Origin: Capitulum mitella | Lineage: Eukaryota > Arthropoda > Thecostraca > Pollicipedomorpha > Pollicipedidae | Length of the DNA stretch: 64,000 bases | Direction: 5' to 3' | Assembly (NCBI GenBank): GCA_030062745.1 | Contig: CP099851.1 | Coordinates: 5,829,661 to 5,893,660 of the forward strand | Made by a program: the position numbers and the translations under genes | Notes under the pieces: model-generated | Told to the model about the DNA's origin: nothing | Seen by the model: the letters and a program-made list of their open reading frames with translations, nothing else | Database searches by the model: none | Part shown: positions 42,155 through 53,700 of the stretch, piece by piece | Layout: every line of letters begins with the position of its first letter | Numbering within the stretch: position 1 is the stretch's first letter

Positions 42155-43981
42155 ACTAAGTATATAACAACTGATCAGTTTTAAGGCCAGTTCACAACCA
42201 GAACATGCATAGCCACTAAGATGATGGCAGAGATAAAAAATGATGTAATACTCAGAAACAAATGTGGCTTTTGTTTGCTGATGTTACCTCAGCTAAGAGT
42301 GAAACAGGTGAGGGATGTGGCCATCTTGCCATCCTCATCTGGTGTACAGGTGGACCCATGTCTGGCGAGAGTTAATACATATGTTCTAAGAATAACCACA
42401 GGCTTACAATTTTCATACCATTCACCACCACCACTCGTAAGCCTCCAAAACTGGCTAACAGACCTGCAACTAGAAATGCAAAGAGCATCACCAGTCAGTT
42501 ACAATGCTGCCACATCAAGTGTCAAAATGGCAAAAAAATGAGGAAAACATTCTGATCTGGGAAACTGGAAAAAGACTGGTGCCATGTTTATGTCTGAAGG
42601 TAAATAGGTTCCACACAAGATGCTGCAATGATGGTGAGGGAAAGCAGCAATATCTTATCTCCACTCAAATCAGCACAACTGGTCATCTCCTTGAATGCCA
42701 AAGACTACATGACTACCCCTCAAGATACAACAGAAACACTAATATGAACACAGCCTGTGCTAGAACAAAAATTGAGCAGTACCAAATAAGACTCCCATTT
42801 GGAATAATTGTTGGACATATTTTGGAGTCAACAATTTTTTTTTGCTCACAGATGTCTCTATAACATGGCCAAAGGTACTGCACACCAAGAACACACCAAT
42901 GAACCACATGAAAGTTAAATACAAGGCTCAACACTCCATACAGTTCTAGCTGTGTACCCCATCTCACAATGAAACCCATCACACAACACTGATTCTTTCC
43001 CATGCCACTTGGTAGCATGGAAGCATAACCATTGCATCAGTGAGTCTGCTCACACAAAATATGCATCCAATGAGCAACAGTACAAACTCAAACATAGTAA
43101 GGCTGTTTTGATGCATATTGGAAGGAATATGGGAACATAACTAACAAGTCTATATCTTTCATGGGCAAAGACTTGTCCAAAATTAACACACAATGGCATG
43201 AAAAACATCTTCTGTGGTGTCTTACCAAGGATTATAATTAAGGCAGCAATATCAGGACTCCATGTGGTACTTTTTGGCCTATTTCAAATTGATAGCAAAT
43301 AGCATGGATGGATTGCATGCAGTAAAAATCTGAAATAGTGAAGGACATTGTTACACAGGCTGCTGCAAGGAACACAGCATGCAACTCAATCTAAAATGAC
43401 CAAAGAACAGAAAGGCATATTAAAAAGATGTGGAACCTGAGGTAGGTACTTCCATGCAAAAACTAGGATTTAATCAGTCAGTAGTTTACACAATGTCCAT
43501 TGTCAAATGAATCTTAAATCAATGATTCATGTTAACTTACAAAACAAGAATAGCTCAAATACACCAAGCTCTTAAATTAAGTGCCAGAAGCTTGGCATCT
43601 ATGATCTTTTACTTCCATCAACTTTACTTTTACTATTACACACAATGGGAAAAGTTCTGAAAACAATGTCCTGAATGGGCAAAATCAAACAAAACCAGTC
43701 AGAAACTTGGAAACGCCCCTTTTTAAAACATTCTGTTTCATGTAACACCCACATGCATAACAATGAAACCATTCAAAATGACAGGGATATATTTGGGCAA
43801 TGGTGTCCCCTTCCTGGGTAGAGCCCATGGCCCTTTATAGTGACTGAAACTCACCTTCAACTTTATGTGCAATAGATACACAGTGACATACGAGAGGTTG
43901 GCCCAGAAACTGAACCATATTCTTTTTGGGAATTCCTTTACTACCACCTCGAGCGAGTATAACAATGCATTTGCAACCCAT
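34095..43981 (-). CDS. CMAS: CMP-N-acylneuraminate (CMP-sialic acid) synthetase with repeat tail
   Basis: It activates sialic acid with CTP to give CMP-sialic acid, the donor for sialyltransferases. Five exons (43981-43855, 40397-40245, 39660-39508, 38239-38101, 34755-34095) splice in perfect phase to 410 codons. Family motifs lie in order: LARGGSKGIPKKN (9-21, nucleotide loop), SVWVSTDDDEI (46-56), ALLQCTSP (99-106), GYDSVFSLVRR, RPRRQ (157-161), ESGNFYVTR and the metal-site region VDID (203-206). After each junction, spacing to human CMAS is kept without gaps in the first three exons. The vertebrate phosphatase-like C-terminal domain is absent, as in insects. Instead, about 145 residues of heptapeptide repeats close the protein. 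No signal peptide is evident at the chosen Met; an in-frame TAA lies 11 codons upstream with no Met between. Confidence 0.93.
34748..37250. repeat. Large minisatellite of splice-acceptor-like units in CMAS intron 4
   Basis: About 35 units of 58-63 bp up to 36870, then diverged units to about 37250. Read on the minus strand, each unit has two acceptor-like motifs, CTGTATTTCAG/GCGG and CCGTGTTTCAG/GTGG, and a donor-like GGTATGT six bases after the first. The functional acceptor of CMAS exon 5 is the end copy. Reading frames of 1048, 927 and 594 codons in all three minus frames are by-products. Confidence 0.95.
37251..37760. repeat. Diverged half-unit repeats continuing the CMAS intron array
   Basis: Units of about 35-40 bp with GATGACGTAACACCGCCTGA, clearly related to the larger array but more diverged; probably its older part. 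An A-run at 37738-37750 ends it. Confidence 0.75.
38101..38239 (-). CDS. CMAS: CMAS exon 4
   Basis: Acceptor TCCATTGACAG, donor GGCAG/GTGCGT. It encodes RRRPRRQEM and ESGNFYVTRADL. Degenerate copies of its acceptor and first bases lie upstream in the intron. Confidence 0.9.
38222..38900. repeat. Degenerate copies of the CMAS exon-4 acceptor
   Basis: GGCTCCAGGTCACCTGTCAA (38227-38246) is the minus-strand acceptor and exon start. It recurs at 38276 with GGCTCCAGGTCGCCCGTCAA, at about 38344, and in a 39-bp degenerate array at about 38745-38900 (GTTCCAGGCCATCTGTAACC and relatives). Confidence 0.65.
39508..39660 (-). CDS. CMAS: CMAS exon 3
   Basis: Acceptor CCTGTGGTGGCAG, donor TCAG/GTGAGT. It encodes VVALLQCTSPLTRPEDV and GYDSVFSLVRR, both diagnostic. 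Confidence 0.92.
40245..40397 (-). CDS. CMAS: CMAS exon 2
   Basis: Acceptor GGCCGGCAG, donor CCCG/GTACGA. It encodes SVWVSTDDDEI, an alanine-rich stretch and HRRSAATSTD, matching the family HRRSSEVSKD region. Confidence 0.9.
40398..43854. other. CMAS intron 1, AT-rich
   Basis: No gene is supported inside. It holds a CT run (41932-41988) and TA runs (to about 42152). An inverted repeat GGACCGCGGGCCGACGGCCC lies near 41818-41840. Confidence 0.6.
41932..42152. repeat. Compound CT and TA microsatellite
   Basis: (CT)n from 41932, (TA)n around 41989-42008, a short unique spacer, then (TA)n from 42068 to 42152. Confidence 0.95.
43855..43981 (-). CDS. CMAS: CMAS exon 1, nucleotide-binding loop
   Basis: It begins ATGGGTTGC after an in-frame stop and encodes LARGGSKGIPKKN, the CTP-binding loop. 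The donor GAAG/GTGAGT leaves phase 1. The exon lies in AT-rich sequence, unlike the other four. Confidence 0.9.
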
Positions 43982-44591
43982 TTCAAATGCCACGAAAATA
44001 TTGTTATGAAGTTAGGCTTTGGACACAAAAAGAAGGCCAACACGGCATATTATCAAGCCCATTGACAAAAAATTCGTGCCATCTAATCCACCTCCGCAAA
44101 CCCCCGTTTACCGTCACCACTCAACGTACGAAATCACAAGCGGATCACGCCTACGGAACTTGTTTACATTGGGGGGTTCATGCTAATTATGCACTTATTC
44201 TCCTTAACCGTTCACTTGCAAGCTGCAAACCTGGAATCGTAGTTTATTTTATCATTTTAAAAAGGAAAAAAAAACACTGTAATGACTACAATTTAAAGCA
44301 AACAGAAATAAAAAACATAACTTGTTATAGCAGCATCGTCTATATTTTTTAAAAATCGTATTATGATACATGATTTTAGTTTTGTTTCCCTGTAACGGCG
44401 CATCTTAGACATTTTGTTACAACAGAGAGCCTATTCGTCAATGCTATCCGATGGCTTAGCTGAAGGAAGTGATTACGTGGATCTGTGAGACGCTTGGGAG
44501 GGCTTGTGTCGAGTTCACTCTCCGGTGCGTTTAGCATTTGCTCACTGGGTCACTTGGTATTTCGTAGAGCGGCCGGCTTAGGCATTGCAGA
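43982..44591. promoter_or_regulatory. Divergent promoter region between CMAS and the membrane-protein gene
   Basis: The two start codons lie head to head, 610 bp apart. The part next to the plus-strand gene (44440-44590) is richer in CpG. No TATA box is obvious. Co-regulation is an inference from position only. Confidence 0.45.
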
Positions 44592-44848
44592 ATGCCTTAC
44601 GTTAAAAGTTCTCCGTCCCAGGAGGATATTCAACCATTCCCTCGAGCTCGTAAAAGTTCTAATGCGAGTGTAATATCAGAGGGTTCGCCAGCATCGCTCA
44701 GAAGACAAAGACAGTCCATGACAAGCTTTGAGGGATCATCATCAAATCTGAGTCTCCCATTGCTTTTCATCAAGGAGCATCTACAGTGGACAGTGTTCTC
44801 TGCAGAATATAGGGAAAGGAGGTACCTGGATTTCCTGAAAAGTTACAG
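44592..44848 (+). CDS. Membrane-protein gene exon 1
   Basis: ATG in GGCATTGCAGAATG context, donor TACAG/GTATGC. It encodes the serine-rich start and FIKEHLQWTVFSAEYRERRY. Confidence 0.8.
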
Positions 44849-47542
44849 GTATGCTAACATTTGAATGCTGTTGTGCTATTATTCTGTTAAACCCAAAAAA
44901 TATTGGGAAATTAACTTTCTTAGCACTGATTCATAGGCATAAAATGGGCACATAAGTGGAATAATCTTTGTCAGTTTAATTGCACCATTTCTCAGCTCAT
45001 ATGCATTTCACAGTTATATCAGCCTTTGGCTAAAGACATTTTAATTGTTACTGTGCCATTGATAACGATTTGCTTGATATTTCCTTGTAGGTGCTATTTT
45101 TTTTTGGTGTGATAATGGAAATTAAACTGCACTTATATTTTTGGTGCTGTAGGCAAAACAATGTTTCTGTGGGTAAAGTTAGCTGCAGTGCTGTAGGTGT
45201 AGCAGTGGATGGGGGGGGGGGGTGGGCTGGATTATCAGGTGAAGCCAAGTTAGGTTAGCTTGTTAATTTCATTTTGTTTTGCTTTGTGTATGTTTTTTAT
45301 ACATGAGTTATGCACTGTCTGTTGAGTTATGCAAGTCCCATGTATGCGTAGTTTTGGTTCTGTTAAATATTGAATTGCTGATTAATGTTGGTATTAATAT
45401 TACATATTGCTAGAAATGAACATTTTGTGGTAACAAATGTTGTTGAATGGAAACAACTTGTTCATATAAAACTTGTTCCTGAACTTTTACAAAGGAATTT
45501 TGGCCATTGCTTGTGAAAAATGCTAGGTGCCTTGTAAATGTTGTTTTTTAATGTATTACTTTACCATTTCTAACAATGCAGTCAATATGTATCATGATTT
45601 TCCTCAGAGATGTCCTTGTCATAGACAAAGTTGAAAAGGATGCCATTAAAGCATTCAGAGAAGTAATCAAACATTGCAAGAAAGAAATGGATGAAGATGT
45701 TTGGATTGGAATGAAAAGTAAGAATATTTTTTGCAAAGCTTAATGTATTTTTGTTCTTTATTTATCATTACTTTTTGCCATATGGTAAAAGTGATGAACT
45801 CATACAGATACTCAAAATTTGCAAATGTACTCTGTAATTTGTTACAAATATATTTGGAAGCACAATCAAAGCATTTATATTTTTGATTTTCTGTGCATTT
45901 TCATTTCTCCATAATATGTGTTAACACATGATAACTGATGTCTGCAGAATCCACTGAAGGTATAAGCTTGTTTGTGGAGCTGGCTGAGGGCATCCCATTT
46001 GGTCATTATTGGTTCCTGGTCCGCTCAGTGAAGTACAGGAGTTCTGATGGTCTGGAGCTACGCATCAGGTGCCTGAGGTAAGCAGTAGTTCTCATGCCAC
46101 CAGGTAAGGTACATCACCTCCTGTTGACCTGTCCTTGGTTGCTGCTGGATAGGAAACAAGTTCAGAAGCATGGTTTCATGCAACAGTGACACCTAGCACT
46201 TGACTTATATGTTTTCTAGAAAACATGAAAATGGAAAACCTGTATGTCAGATGTATGCTCCTAAGTAATGTCAGTGTTCCAAGGAAGTATGCACAATTTG
46301 GGGATGCCATCTAGGTCCAGGAAGGTGTGTCTCAGTGACAGTTCTTTGTGACAGTGAGGTGTGTCCCAGTGATTGTCCTCTGTTACAGAGAGGTGTGTCC
46401 CAGTGACAGTCCTCTGTTGCAGGGAGGTGTGTCCCAGTGACAGTCCTCTGTTACAGGGATGTGCATCCCAGTGATTGTCCTCTGTTACAGTGAGTGTGTC
46501 CCAGTGACAGACCCCTGTTACAAGGAGGTGTGTCCCAGTGACAGTCCTCTGTTACGGGGAGGTTTTCCGAGTGACTGTCCTGTGTTACAGGGAAGTGTGC
46601 CCCAGTGATGGGCCGGCCGGTGGCCAGGAGCAGGCGGTGACCAGCCGGCCCCTCGCTGACTGGTCCCGGCAGGATGTTCTCCACTGGGTGTCGGCGCAGC
46701 TTGCCTCCCTGCCCTGGGCAGACGTAGCTGCGTTCGTGAAACAGGTGCGTCAGTCGTTGCACAATCCCAGTCATGGGACTTGTCACGGAGTAGTCCGGTG
46801 AACTGTGGTGAGAATGAAGACTTGAAGGCAGATCACGTAACGTCCAGCCACAGAGGCTGGCAGCAAGGCCTTGGATGGCTGTTGTATAATGTAGGCTGGT
46901 CACACAAGGCAATTGTGTTTATGAGAAAACGTGACGGACTGTGTTTGGAATGTGAACACTGGCCACAAGTGTCCTAATGTACAAGGATATGAGAGAGCAA
47001 CTCGCAAATGTTAGAAGTTCCATGAATACTAGATCGTTACTATTCTCATCCTCTTTGGTCATGGATTCACATGGATAATGCGGATTTGCCAGCTTTTTGT
47101 ATACTGTGAACCAGCTTGCCACTAATTGTGTTGTTGATGCAATGCAAACCAGCTCTGCCACTGCGTCCACCTCCGGTCTCGCGCTCCGCAGGTGTTCAGC
47201 ATGCACACCGTCCGGGAGGCGGTGCGCTTCGTCACCGTGCTGCTGGTGCTGCTGGTCTCCTGCTTCAAGGACGCCCACGTCTGGATCCTGCAGGCGGTGG
47301 ACGCGGCCGGCGTGTTCGTACAGCGCTCCACGCCGCTGGCCACCGCCCTGCTGCAGTTCTGCCTGAAGGTGGTCGGCGGCTTCTACATCCTGCTGGCGCG
47401 CATGTGGACCGACCTGCGGCAAGGCAGTCGTCCCCCGCCGCCGCCGCCGCCGCCTCCTCCGGCAGCGCTCCGCTACCAGCCGCAGCGGGCGCGGCAGCTG
47501 CAGTACTGGCAGGAGCCGGCTACCGAGCCGGTCCACTCCTGA
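44592..47542 (+). CDS. Unrecognised protein with two C-terminal membrane segments
   Basis: Five exons (44592-44848, 45608-45717, 45948-46077, 46591-46744, 47192-47542) join in phase to 333 codons. The N-terminal 70 residues are basic and Ser-rich, likely disordered, with many phosphorylatable serines. Residues about 70-165 form a mixed helix/strand region with FIKEHLQWTVFSAEYRERRY and FVELAEGIPFGHYWFLVRSV. Exon 5 has hydrophobic segments at about 227-242 (AVRFVTVLLVLLVSCF) and 265-289, then ten prolines and a short polar tail. The protein is therefore probably tail-anchored or hairpin-anchored with the N-terminus cytosolic. I do not recognise the family. Third-position GC rises sharply from exon 3 to exons 4-5. 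The upstream Met is the first in a sensible context. Confidence 0.85.
45608..45717 (+). CDS. Membrane-protein gene exon 2
   Basis: Acceptor ATTTTCCTCAG, donor AAAA/GTAAGA. It encodes VLVIDKVEKDAIKAFREVIK and a KKEMDEDVWIGM end. Confidence 0.85.
45948..46077 (+). CDS. Membrane-protein gene exon 3
   Basis: Acceptor GATGTCTGCAG, donor CTGAG/GTAAGC. It encodes ISLFVELAEGIPFGHYWFLV and RSSDGLELRIRC. An earlier GT (CAG/GTGCCT, nine bases upstream) would also keep the frame. Confidence 0.85.
46320..46590. repeat. 34-bp tandem array copying an acceptor and exon start
   Basis: About eight units of 33-37 bp containing TCCTCTGTTACAGGGAGGTG and TGTCCCAGTGA. The real junction reads CCTGTGTTACAG/GGAAGTGTGCC then CCAGTGA, two mismatches in the first 18 exon bases. 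Each copy has a pyrimidine tract and AG. Confidence 0.9.
46591..46744 (+). CDS. Membrane-protein gene exon 4
   Basis: The acceptor CCTGTGTTACAG is the last copy of a 34-bp tandem array. Donor AAACAG/GTGCGT. It encodes DWSRQDVLHWVSAQLASLPW and DVAAFVKQ. Confidence 0.8.
47192..47542 (+). CDS. Membrane-protein gene exon 5 (membrane segments and stop)
   Basis: Acceptor CGCGCTCCGCAG. It encodes both hydrophobic segments, a poly-proline run and the stop TGA at 47540-47542. The last codons and stop form the first unit of a 55-bp tandem repeat. Confidence 0.88.
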   Translation: MFSMHTVREAVRFVTVLLVLLVSCFKDAHVWILQAVDAAGVFVQRSTPLATALLQFCLKVVGGFYILLARMWTDLRQGSRPPPPPPPPPPAALRYQPQRARQLQYWQEPATEPVHS

Positions 47543-47715
47543 GCTGGGGGGAGGCAGATGTAGGAATGTCCGGCAGTCTGGACAGGTCCACTCCTACGCC
47601 AGGGGAGGCAGGTGTAGGGATGTCCAGGCAGTCGGGGCTGGTCCACTCCTGCGTGAGGGGGAGGCAGGTGCAGGGACGTCTGGCAGTTTGAACTGGTCCA
47701 CTGTTGAGTTCAGGG
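47530..47715. repeat. 55-bp tandem repeat starting at the stop codon
   Basis: GGTCCACTCCT occurs at 47530, 47585 and 47640, with a diverged copy at 47695, exactly 55 bp apart. The first copy spans the final codons and TGA; in the second and third the TGA has become TAC and TGC. Confidence 0.9.
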
Positions 47716-50700
47716 GACATTGGACTGCTGCTGTGAGGAGGGAAAAAGCACTGGGGTTTGCTCTCTGCTGCATCCTCAGTGGCAAAGCTGTCGGAAAGGT
47801 GACGGGCTGCTCACGCCATGGATGATGGCCGAGACAGGTGTCTCTGTGTATATTGATCGTGGTGGCGGTACTGCCTACGGGAAGTGGCTATCGGTACAGA
47901 AACTGGTGGTGCCACGCGCATATGCCAAAGCCACAGTCAAACGTTCTGATCGATAGTGACGACTGGTGGTGGATAACTGTGAAGCAGGAGGGCACCAAAA
48001 CTTTTCTCGTGGTCTTCTTGGTGCATGTCTCTTTTCTTGACTGCTGACTGTCGTGGGCGGGGTTTGAACATGTGCTGGTAATGCCGGCCGTGAGGGGCTG
48101 GATGGGGGAGGGTCTCAGGCACAGTTTCGTATTTGGACGATTTTCCACTGCTTTGCGCGTGAGCGTAATCAACACATCTTGTGTTGTAAAACCAAATTCA
48201 CAAGTGGGTATAAGGTGTTTTCCTGCAGCATTTAACTGAATTTCGCTGTTTTGGGTTGGTCATTTTCAAGTACTGTCTTTGGTCGGGACTAGAGCCTACG
48301 GACATATCGCGCAGTGTCGCTTGTTTCACAGCAGCTGGCACGTTCCTGCCCTGCTCAAGCCGGCTATTGTCCCACTGTGTGGACGCCGACTGACTGTTCG
48401 CACTAAACAGGTAGCCTTCCTGCCGTACTGAACGCAGCTCTCCTGGCCCGCTCTCGTGACCAGGCTGTTTTCATGCGGTCCATGTGCCGGCCTCTCCCGT
48501 GCCGCTGCCTCTACGGACCGGACTGCTGGGGGGGGGGGATGATCCTTCGGGTTCCGTCCCTGATGGCGGTTCTGCCGCCAGCTGACCTCACGGCTGGCGG
48601 GCGACACCAGCTCTCTCTTAAGACCGGGATCAGAAGCTCACTTTCGGCGCGAGATGACCCGGCGTGGGACCGGCGCTAGCCACGCTCTCCTCCCCCCACG
48701 GCAGGAAGACTGGGGTCCTGATGCTGCCTTCCTAGTCCTCAGGTAGTTGTTCTGGGCATTGCCGGCTCCCGGCGACGTGCCTGGAAACCGTCGATGTGGC
48801 CCGGAGTCATGCCGCAGTTGATCCAAAATACGGCTTTAAGACGATGGCGAAGAAGACTAAAGTACGCCGATGGGGCGCTGGGTTCGTCAGGTGTTGTGGA
48901 ACCTCGAACGAAATGCCACTAATCAAATCACTGTGACTGTCTTTCAACGGGAGCCCGATCTGCAATTGCCTTTCCCTTGTTTTCAGGGGAATTGAATAGT
49001 GCGCGAGACCCTTGTGCGAAATTTCCAATAAGTCTAACCATGTCGATTTTGCGACCTTGATCGAATGCATATCTCTGTGAATGTGGGCGTTTTTAGGTGC
49101 ATTGTACGGCATTACCGGGCTGTCTGCTACTGAAGTCGACTTGAAAGGCTGTGCCAGATAACACAGGCCGTAGGCGGACTAACCGTACGGTTTCTGTACG
49201 ACGCATGAGTGAGGTTCGATGTGTGTCATGTACAAGTGGCGTCGTATATGGATGCTGTATGCGGGAAATGTATCGCGAGGAGAAATTGCCAGTGCTGAAT
49301 ATTAAAAACGCGCCTTCGGCGGCTTGAGCTTGGTCATGTTTTGACCTGTTACCAGATTGTCTCTGTAATAAGAAGCACGGCAAATTTGTGTCTGTTTTTC
49401 TTCCTGCTTGTAGCAGGCGGCACGGGTTATGAACGCATGGGAGATTTTCGTCCGTGTCTCCGTTTGTGCTGGGACATTGCGTTTTGTTATGGCCTTTGCT
49501 GTTCAAATTGCGTAGTTCGCTTTATGTTCGAGATGGCGCATACGTCTCCGCAGGTTGTTCAGATCGGGAAAAAATGAGCACCTGAAAATCCTACCATGAT
49601 TTTCTGCCTTCTGTAGTCGACAAACGTGTCTCACGCCTCGTGAAGTATATCGTTCACTATACATAGTTTGATGGGAATCCCCTAAGCCGACGCCGTCGCG
49701 AATGATGAGCTTGCAGATGCGGCTGTCCAATTCACGCTGCGGGGATGATCCTGGGATACCACTGCTCTTGTCCTGAGACTGAAAGGCTTCTAATGGCGCA
49801 AATAATATTGGCTTGCTGCCTGTTGTCTGCTGTGCCACGCATGCCACCAAACGAACACTCAGTGCAGTACGTGCACGAGGTAGACCGTTCTTTGTTTCCA
49901 ATGTCGACGGGAGCCTCGGCTGGAGGTTCTGCGAAGTGTCTCTTGCTGCTTGCACGTCTTTGAAATTTGGCTTTTTTCGTGGCAATGTGAATCGTCGGCT
50001 CACTCTGTTCGTCTGTTCCCTAGTTTGTGTGTCCTCTCCGGGTAACTTGTGGTCAGTGTGCGTTTTTATTTTTTAAGTGCTACGATGTACCATGCACTGG
50101 TGCATTGTGCACAAAAAACTCTAGTCAGTAAATCACCGATCACTATATGGAATGTTATTTTATTGTTTATTTTACTTGTGCGTCTATTCGAAATAAAGAC
50201 ATGTCAGACGTTGTCGGAATGTGACAATGTGCTTCCTGGGCTGTTTGTTTTTGTTGGCGGGAACGAAGTCAAGCGAATTGCGAATGTACGGAAAAAAAGT
50301 CCCTGGTGCGACAGTTCCTGAAGCCACAGTTTTCCGCTCGCCCTCCCCCCCTCTCCAATCCCCTGCCAAAATCCGGATAAATCGGAAAATATACGGACCA
50401 AAGGCACGGGCTATCTCATCTGCAGGAGATGGACTAAATGGCCTCATGTACTGGCATCGCTGGCCTTCTCGTAGACAAAAACCAAGGCTTGAAAAGCATC
50501 TAGCGTCGACTGCTTCCCATTTACAGTATTTCCTGCACACGCCGCTGAATACGGTCCATGTTGCCATCGTCATGTGTATGGGGCGGAATCGACAGCTGTT
50601 TAAGATCGCGCAACAAGAATACAGTGGTCGACTCAGGATGAGCTGATTCCATTGCATACCGCATGGCTTCGGACCATACAATCTTTCACCATCAATGTCC

Positions 50701-53700
50701 TCTGCATCCAAGTGTCTCTCCAACCAGTAACGGTGGGTGCACTCCGGAATATTTGATTTGTCCATGATTGTATGGGAAGAATGACAGGGGTGCGATATTG
50801 TCGTTTGCCTCTATATTGGCCTTGGTTTCTTTCCTCCTGATCCAGATTTATGGGGCTAGCACTGCCTCTGACGCTCGACGTTCGAACAATACGGAAGTTA
50901 GCTATGTTTTGTCACGAGGTAAGCTATGCGAGACGGTGCGAGACGCTCGGCCGCGGTGTAGGCGTACGCTGACTAAACGAAAGCAGCTAAAAATTCACGT
51001 CAAGCCATCCAGAACCGTGATGGGGACATGAATCCATGGCCAGTTCTCATTGTGTGAAATATTTGATCTTTCTTGGAACATGACCAGAAACGCAGTCAGA
51101 ATTTTCTTAAGGGGAGGGGAGGGGAGCTCAGTGTGAACTGAAATCATGCGAAAACCGCCTTCTGGGAAGGCAATGTGCAATAGTTAAAAAATGTAAGCCT
51201 GGGGGGGGGGCGGATCCCCCTTGGCTTCGCAGATGAACATTGTCATATTCATGTACACTACGGCCAATATGGCTGGAGAAGAGGAAGTTGGGAAGGGTTC
51301 AGCCACCTACTTTTCAGATATTTCAGCATTAGACCTATGGCAATGACTGAAGAGAAACGGTCTATAATCGTCCCCCCCCCATCCACCCAGTTCTCAAGTC
51401 TCCGGCCATGAGCATCGCATGGAGCGGCACTGGCCTCACCATAGTGATGAAACTGTTCTGACCGTTAAAGCTAAATTTTTTTTTTGCAACACATGTCTTG
51501 GTGCGGTTTCTGGCAAAAATAGTTCATGAGAGATCATTTAGGATAATTTTAATTACAGAACTTAAATCTTCGATGAATATTTTAGAAACGCATAGAATGA
51601 TTATAGTGATGATGCGCCAACAATGAAGCGATTCCTACGCGCAGTTTACGTCCCCATCTGGAGCGAAAATAAATCCGTGGGTGATCGCGTGAGTGAGGGT
51701 AGGCTCCGCGGATTACGACGGGACTGCTTCTAAAATGAGAAAGTTTGGGAGCAGGTAAGGTGTTTCAAAGCAAGATGTTGATTGTTTTGTGCCCGACGGT
51801 TCCATTGTTGATTCCCGACAGGGTCCTTGGGGAAGTCCGGTATGGCCTCTCGGTAAAGTATCGCCGCTATGATCAAAACAAATGTCATTCTCGCCCATTC
51901 CGTACGGTGCTCTGAAAAGAGATGCACTTATTGCTACAAAGAATTCTGATTTGTGTCCTGTTCTTCTGGCTTGCACCATGTTGTGTGACCATCAATAAAT
52001 AAGCCAGGATGCCAGAATCAGACATTGGGTACTTCAGTGAGAAGAATCCCATTGGACTTTAAGTGCTACGTAAGTGTGAACCGTGGATGCTGAAACGTAG
52101 ATGCTGGTGAAGCTTAAGCCCTTGACCATTGTTTACAGGATGCTGAACTCAGTAAACATTTGTGCATTGGTGTAGGTAACAGTTGTAATGTAATGATAGG
52201 CTCCAGTCCATCTGGTTCAGTAATTACTGCTAAGATGGGATACAGTTTAAATATATTAAGAATGCTGATTTGTTGAAACAAAAAGTTTGATAGAAAAAAG
52301 GTTCATTGATTGACTGCATGGCAAAGAATGACATATTTTTGCAAGGGTAGCTTGAATGATTGGAACCAGTCATTTTGCATTAGTGACAAGTCATAGGAAA
52401 AAAATAAAAAGATGTAAGTATGCCAGTGGCCATGGCAAAGAATAAAGGCTACAGACATCCATTACATTCAAAAAAATATTTTTTGATTTGTATGCAGGTG
52501 TAAATATTGTCAAAGAAAGCCAAAATTCTGGGGGAGAGAGACACATTATGATTGAATCCATCACCATAAAGGTATAACATTAGGATCTGTGCACATGTAG
52601 TTTGGTGCCAAAAGTGTGTTCAGATATAATTGTTTCCACAGTTGTTTTGCATATATTTTTACAGTCAGGCATTGTTTTCCAGCCAAAATTGGAGATTTTA
52701 CCACACTGGCATGAATATTTATAGCACTTGGATATTTATCACCATATTTTACTTCGCCCTTTATGATATCTGATACCATTCTTCATCTTGAAATGTTGTC
52801 AGCCAGTGCAAAAGCTCTGCAAATACAAATGATATGGGCTTGGAGCCTGTGCATTGCTCCACAACCACATACCTGTTTGTGCAGTTTCAGACGATGTGAA
52901 GTATTTGGTATGCAGCTTGGTATGCACTCCAAGCTTCAGTGTGTTACTTTGCTTTGTTTGGCTGCAAACATTGATTTCACCTTTCAAAAATCAGTAGTTA
53001 TTTTTGTTTTAGATATGAAATGACTTGAGGTCTCTTGTGACTGGCATTCTTTTAGTGAACAGTACTTTCCATGTACATTGTGAGCTATGACCATGTTGAT
53101 CAGAACTGGCATACTTGAGGAATGCTTAAGTTATGTAGTCATCAAGGAGGCATAACAGTATCAATAATATACAAAAGAAATGTTTTTACCATGATTGTAT
53201 GTATTGTATTGACTATACATTTTATCATACCATTTTTCCTAGTCAGTTTGAGTTTGAAGTCAGTGTAAAGAGTATGCCATTAAGGAATTGAGGAATAATA
53301 TATATTACAGATGACTGGAAGAAAGAAAATGTCAGGCTTACTAAATTTAGCATCAGTCAGGCATTGCACTCCAGAATACTGATTGTTGTGGTCAGTGATT
53401 GCAACAAGTTGTACCACACCAAAGAAGATTCCAGAAACAGTCCCTCAACTGTCTTGCATTCTTTGTACCTAGGCTGAAAATATGTATCATGTATCTGACC
53501 ATGCCAGGGTTGTGATATGTGTAGCCTCCCACTCCACCCCAAAAATAGAGCACTGATAGAAATAGCACTGATCAGGATCCTCCTGGCCCTTCCATACCTT
53601 TCATTCTGAAACCTAATTATTGCATTCTTGTCAGTTTGATTTTCATGAAGCTGACTGAAGAAATATTGGCAACAAATTTTGGTCAGAAGCCATAAACTGC

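Noticed and set aside
50184-50765. 193-codon minus-strand frame
   Set aside because: Length is within chance expectation for 64 kb in six frames. No recognised domain and no supporting splice structure.
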